Assembly (NCBI GenBank): GCA_041477875.1
Contig: JBGOVA010000221.1
Location: forward strand, 1-6,659
DNA: 6,659 bases
Origin: SZUA-430 sp041477875
GTDB lineage: Bacteria > Pseudomonadota > Alphaproteobacteria > Micropepsales > Micropepsaceae
Direction: 5' to 3'
In this document: positions 4,889-6,659 of the stretch, in pieces
How the letters are laid out: every line of letters starts with the position of its first letter
How positions within the stretch are numbered: position 1 is the first letter of the stretch
Program-made: the position numbers and the translations under genes
The notes under the pieces: model-generated
The model's database searches: none
The model's input: only the letters and a program-made list of their open reading frames with translations
Told to the model about the DNA's origin: nothing

Positions 4889-6659
4889 AAAACGGCTGAA
4901 CCGGCGAATATCCGTACGCGCCATAAGCGGCGACACCAGCGCCGGCGCGCGTGTCTTTATTCGAAGCGGCCGCGCCCGTCGCGATGTCGCGCAGCGCTTG
5001 CGCCGTCTTTGCTTTCTTGAACTCTTTTCCGATCAGATCGAGCGCGCGGCGCACCTGCGCCGGATTGTCGGACAGCAGCATCTTGGAAATCTGCGCCCGC
5101 GTTCGCTCCGAAGCGCCGCGGTAGAGGTTCATGATCAGCGGCCAGCCGACGGCGCGCGCGAGCGGACCGATGCTGCCAGTGGCAAACGCCTTGATGAGAC
5201 CTGCGCCGATCTCAGGCGACTGCCCGACGATGAACTGCTGGAAATCCTCGGACGCGCCCATGCGCTCGGCGGTCTTGCTTCCCAATCGCGCGCTGGCGTT
5301 GGTCTCGCTCATCGCCTGCTCGACGCCAAACCGCTTTTCGAGCTGCGCGAACTTCTCGTCGCCAAGCACGGCGCGGAGCCGCTCACGTCGCGCCGGATTG
5401 CCGAAAATTCTGTTGACCGCGTTGGCGCCGTCGGGCGCGTTCTCGACCTCCTCGATGATGCGTTGCGTGAAACCGAGCCTGAAGTGCTCGCGCTCGCTCT
5501 CGCTCAAGCCCGCCATGTCCGAGCGGATCTTGTCGGGGTGGGCGGTGTGAGCGTCGCGGCCGGCGTTCAACGCGCGTTGGTTTGCGGAGTGTCCGGCGAA
5601 AACCTTGCGGGCTTGCGCATACGCCGGATTGAGGCGATCGACCTCGCCGAGCATTTGACTGCGCAGCATCGTGTAGGCTCGAGCGGCCGTGTTATCGCCC
5701 GTGCGCTGTGCGCTCTCGATCATGTCGCCTAGCGCCTGCTGCGCGTAATGCAAACCTTTCGGCGAGAAGCTCTGCGTCCCATCTGGATTGACCATCACCA
5801 ACTCCTCGAGCGGCACACCTTCGTTCTGGGCGATCTTGATGCCGCGCTGTAGCGCCTCCTTCGCACTTGGTCGGTTCATGATTTCGGTGAGCGCCCGCGA
5901 CTTCAACGGCGGCGTGCTCATCGCCTTCTGGTAAAGCGGCCTCGCCTGTTCCGCCCGTCGCGCGGAAATCTGCTCGCTGGTTTGCGTGTAGCTCTCGCCG
6001 GTCGTCCCTGACGCCTGCCGGATGTCCTCGGTGACGCGTGCGCCTTGGCCTTGCTGACGCGTGCCGAGCGCCCTCTGCGCGACTTCACGACCTTCTCCGG
6101 GCTCGCGCGCTGCCATCGCTGCTGCATCGCGTGCGCCTTGCGGACCGGTGTCGGCGAGCGTCACAGGCTTGCCCGTCGACGCTGCCTCGGCCTGGCGCGC
6201 GGCCCACTGCGCCGGCGTCATTTCGGACTGGAGAAGCTTTTCGCCGATGTAACGAGCGGCTTTGATCTCAGGCGTGAGAAACGCTCGGCCAAGGCGGGAT
6301 AGACCGCGCGCGGCGGCGCCGCCGAACGGGCCTGCCGCCGCGCCGAGCGTGCCGCCGATTGCCAAGGTGGCCGGATCGACGGCGGCCGCGACCTTTGCGC
6401 CGACGCTCTGAGGGGCCGTCCCTGCACCGTAAAGGCCGCCCGCACTCGCACCGGTCAAGCCGAGCGCCGCGGCGTTGCCGATCATCCCGAGCTTCTTCGC
6501 GCCGGTCACGCCGCGCACGATGCCTTGAGCGCCTTTGAACAGCGCGCCGCCGGCGCCCGCGCCAGCCGCGAGGTCGAGCACCGTCGACTCGACCGGCGAA
6601 TCCGCTTCGTAGCGGCGGCTGAGACCTTCGGCCTTCGCCTGTTCGCGGCTGTAAGCCTC
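4887..6659 (-). CDS. Large putative phage virion / DNA-ejection protein, N-terminus outside the window
   Basis: The frame is open from the right edge to TAG at 4887-4889: 590 codons with no start needed inside the window. A GTG at 6581 can look like a start, but the 26 codons upstream (EAYSREQAKAEGLSRRYEAD and onward) continue the frame, so the gene is partial. In visible numbering, residues 30-120 are Gly/Ala-rich with several glycine-zipper stretches (AALGLTGASAGGLYGAG; IGGTLGAAAGPFGGAAARG), suggesting membrane insertion or helix packing. Residues 135-235 are Ala/Gln/Arg-rich and helical. Residues 236-450 hold ARPLYQKAM, LQRGIKIAQNEG, LGEVDRLNPAYAQARKVFAG and SESEREHFRLGF...IFGNPARRERLRA. 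This pattern matches a family common in prophages of Hyphomicrobiales (recalled, not searched), usually left as hypothetical or virion-associated. Residues 486-543 form the domain copied in the next gene. The tail (AAYGAYGYSPVQPF) is Gly/Tyr-rich. A DNA-ejection role is inference. Confidence 0.8.
   Translation of the reverse strand, partial: EAYSREQAKAEGLSRRYEADSPVESTVLDLAAGAGAGGALFKGAQGIVRGVTGAKKLGMIGNAAALGLTGASAGGLYGAGTAPQSVGAKVAAAVDPATLAIGGTLGAAAGPFGGAAARGLSRLGRAFLTPEIKAARYIGEKLLQSEMTPAQWAARQAEAASTGKPVTLADTGPQGARDAAAMAAREPGEGREVAQRALGTRQQGQGARVTEDIRQASGTTGESYTQTSEQISARRAEQARPLYQKAMSTPPLKSRALTEIMNRPSAKEALQRGIKIAQNEGVPLEELVMVNPDGTQSFSPKGLHYAQQALGDMIESAQRTGDNTAARAYTMLRSQMLGEVDRLNPAYAQARKVFAGHSANQRALNAGRDAHTAHPDKIRSDMAGLSESEREHFRLGFTQRIIEEVENAPDGANAVNRIFGNPARRERLRAVLGDEKFAQLEKRFGVEQAMSETNASARLGSKTAERMGASEDFQQFIVGQSPEIGAGLIKAFATGSIGPLARAVGWPLIMNLYRGASERTRAQISKMLLSDNPAQVRRALDLIGKEFKKAKTAQALRDIATGAAASNKDTRAGAGVAAYGAYGYSPVQPF

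Noticed and set aside
4877..4936. N-terminal extension of the 85-residue protein from ATG 4936
   Set aside because: It would overlap the large gene by 50 bases and lacks a ribosome-binding site, whereas AGGAGA stands 6 bases before ATG 4876.
4854..5732. A 292-codon open frame on the plus strand
   Set aside because: It lies antisense to the large minus-strand gene, which has phage-family motifs and a coupled downstream gene. Its product is a low-complexity Arg/Leu/Ala string typical of shadow frames in high-G+C DNA.
6579..6581. GTG as the start of the large right-hand gene
   Set aside because: The frame stays open for 26 more codons to the window edge and the upstream residues look like normal coding sequence, so the gene is better treated as truncated by the window.
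6572..6594. Inverted repeat GGTCGAG / CTCGACC with a 9-base loop
   Set aside because: It is inside the coding sequence of the large gene and GC-rich DNA gives such repeats often by chance.

Overview
The window looks like the edge of a prophage, or a phage-derived island, in an alphaproteobacterium, most plausibly of the Hyphomicrobiales. Three things point there: high G+C, minus-strand genes packed in a translationally coupled row, and a large protein whose middle section resembles phage structural or DNA-ejection proteins common in rhizobial prophages. No integrase, capsid, terminase, tRNA, attachment site, CRISPR array or insertion sequence is visible, so the prophage assignment rests on protein character and gene layout.

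Right half (about 3056 to 6659, minus strand, read right to left): a coupled gene block. It starts with a large protein of at least 590 residues whose N-terminus lies beyond the right edge. Next come an 85-residue protein, a 106-residue protein and a 384-residue protein, and possibly a 27-residue peptide. Gaps or overlaps are only a few bases. The 85-residue protein is a free-standing copy of a domain near the C-terminus of the large protein (27 of 58 residues identical without gaps). Glycine-zipper, hydrophobic and Lys/Ala-rich segments in the two large proteins suggest virion proteins ejected with the DNA. That role is inferred.

Left half (1 to about 3090): a set of small genes on alternating strands, nearly all aimed at the cell envelope. 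From right to left they are: a four-helix inner-membrane protein (+); a possible 26-residue membrane peptide and a secreted SNase-fold protein (-); a lipoprotein with a coiled-coil, cysteine-tailed C-terminus (+); a small secreted cysteine-rich protein (-); and a partial membrane-anchored protein (-) running off the left edge. Some of these genes are visibly less GC-rich than the structural block. Alternating strands, small size, own ribosome-binding sites and different base composition fit moron or cargo genes at the end of a structural operon.

The clearest unusual feature is the duplicated domain (large protein plus 85-residue protein). The rest of the novelty lies in the cluster of exported cargo proteins of unknown function. 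No complete new defence or anti-defence system can be asserted from this window alone.
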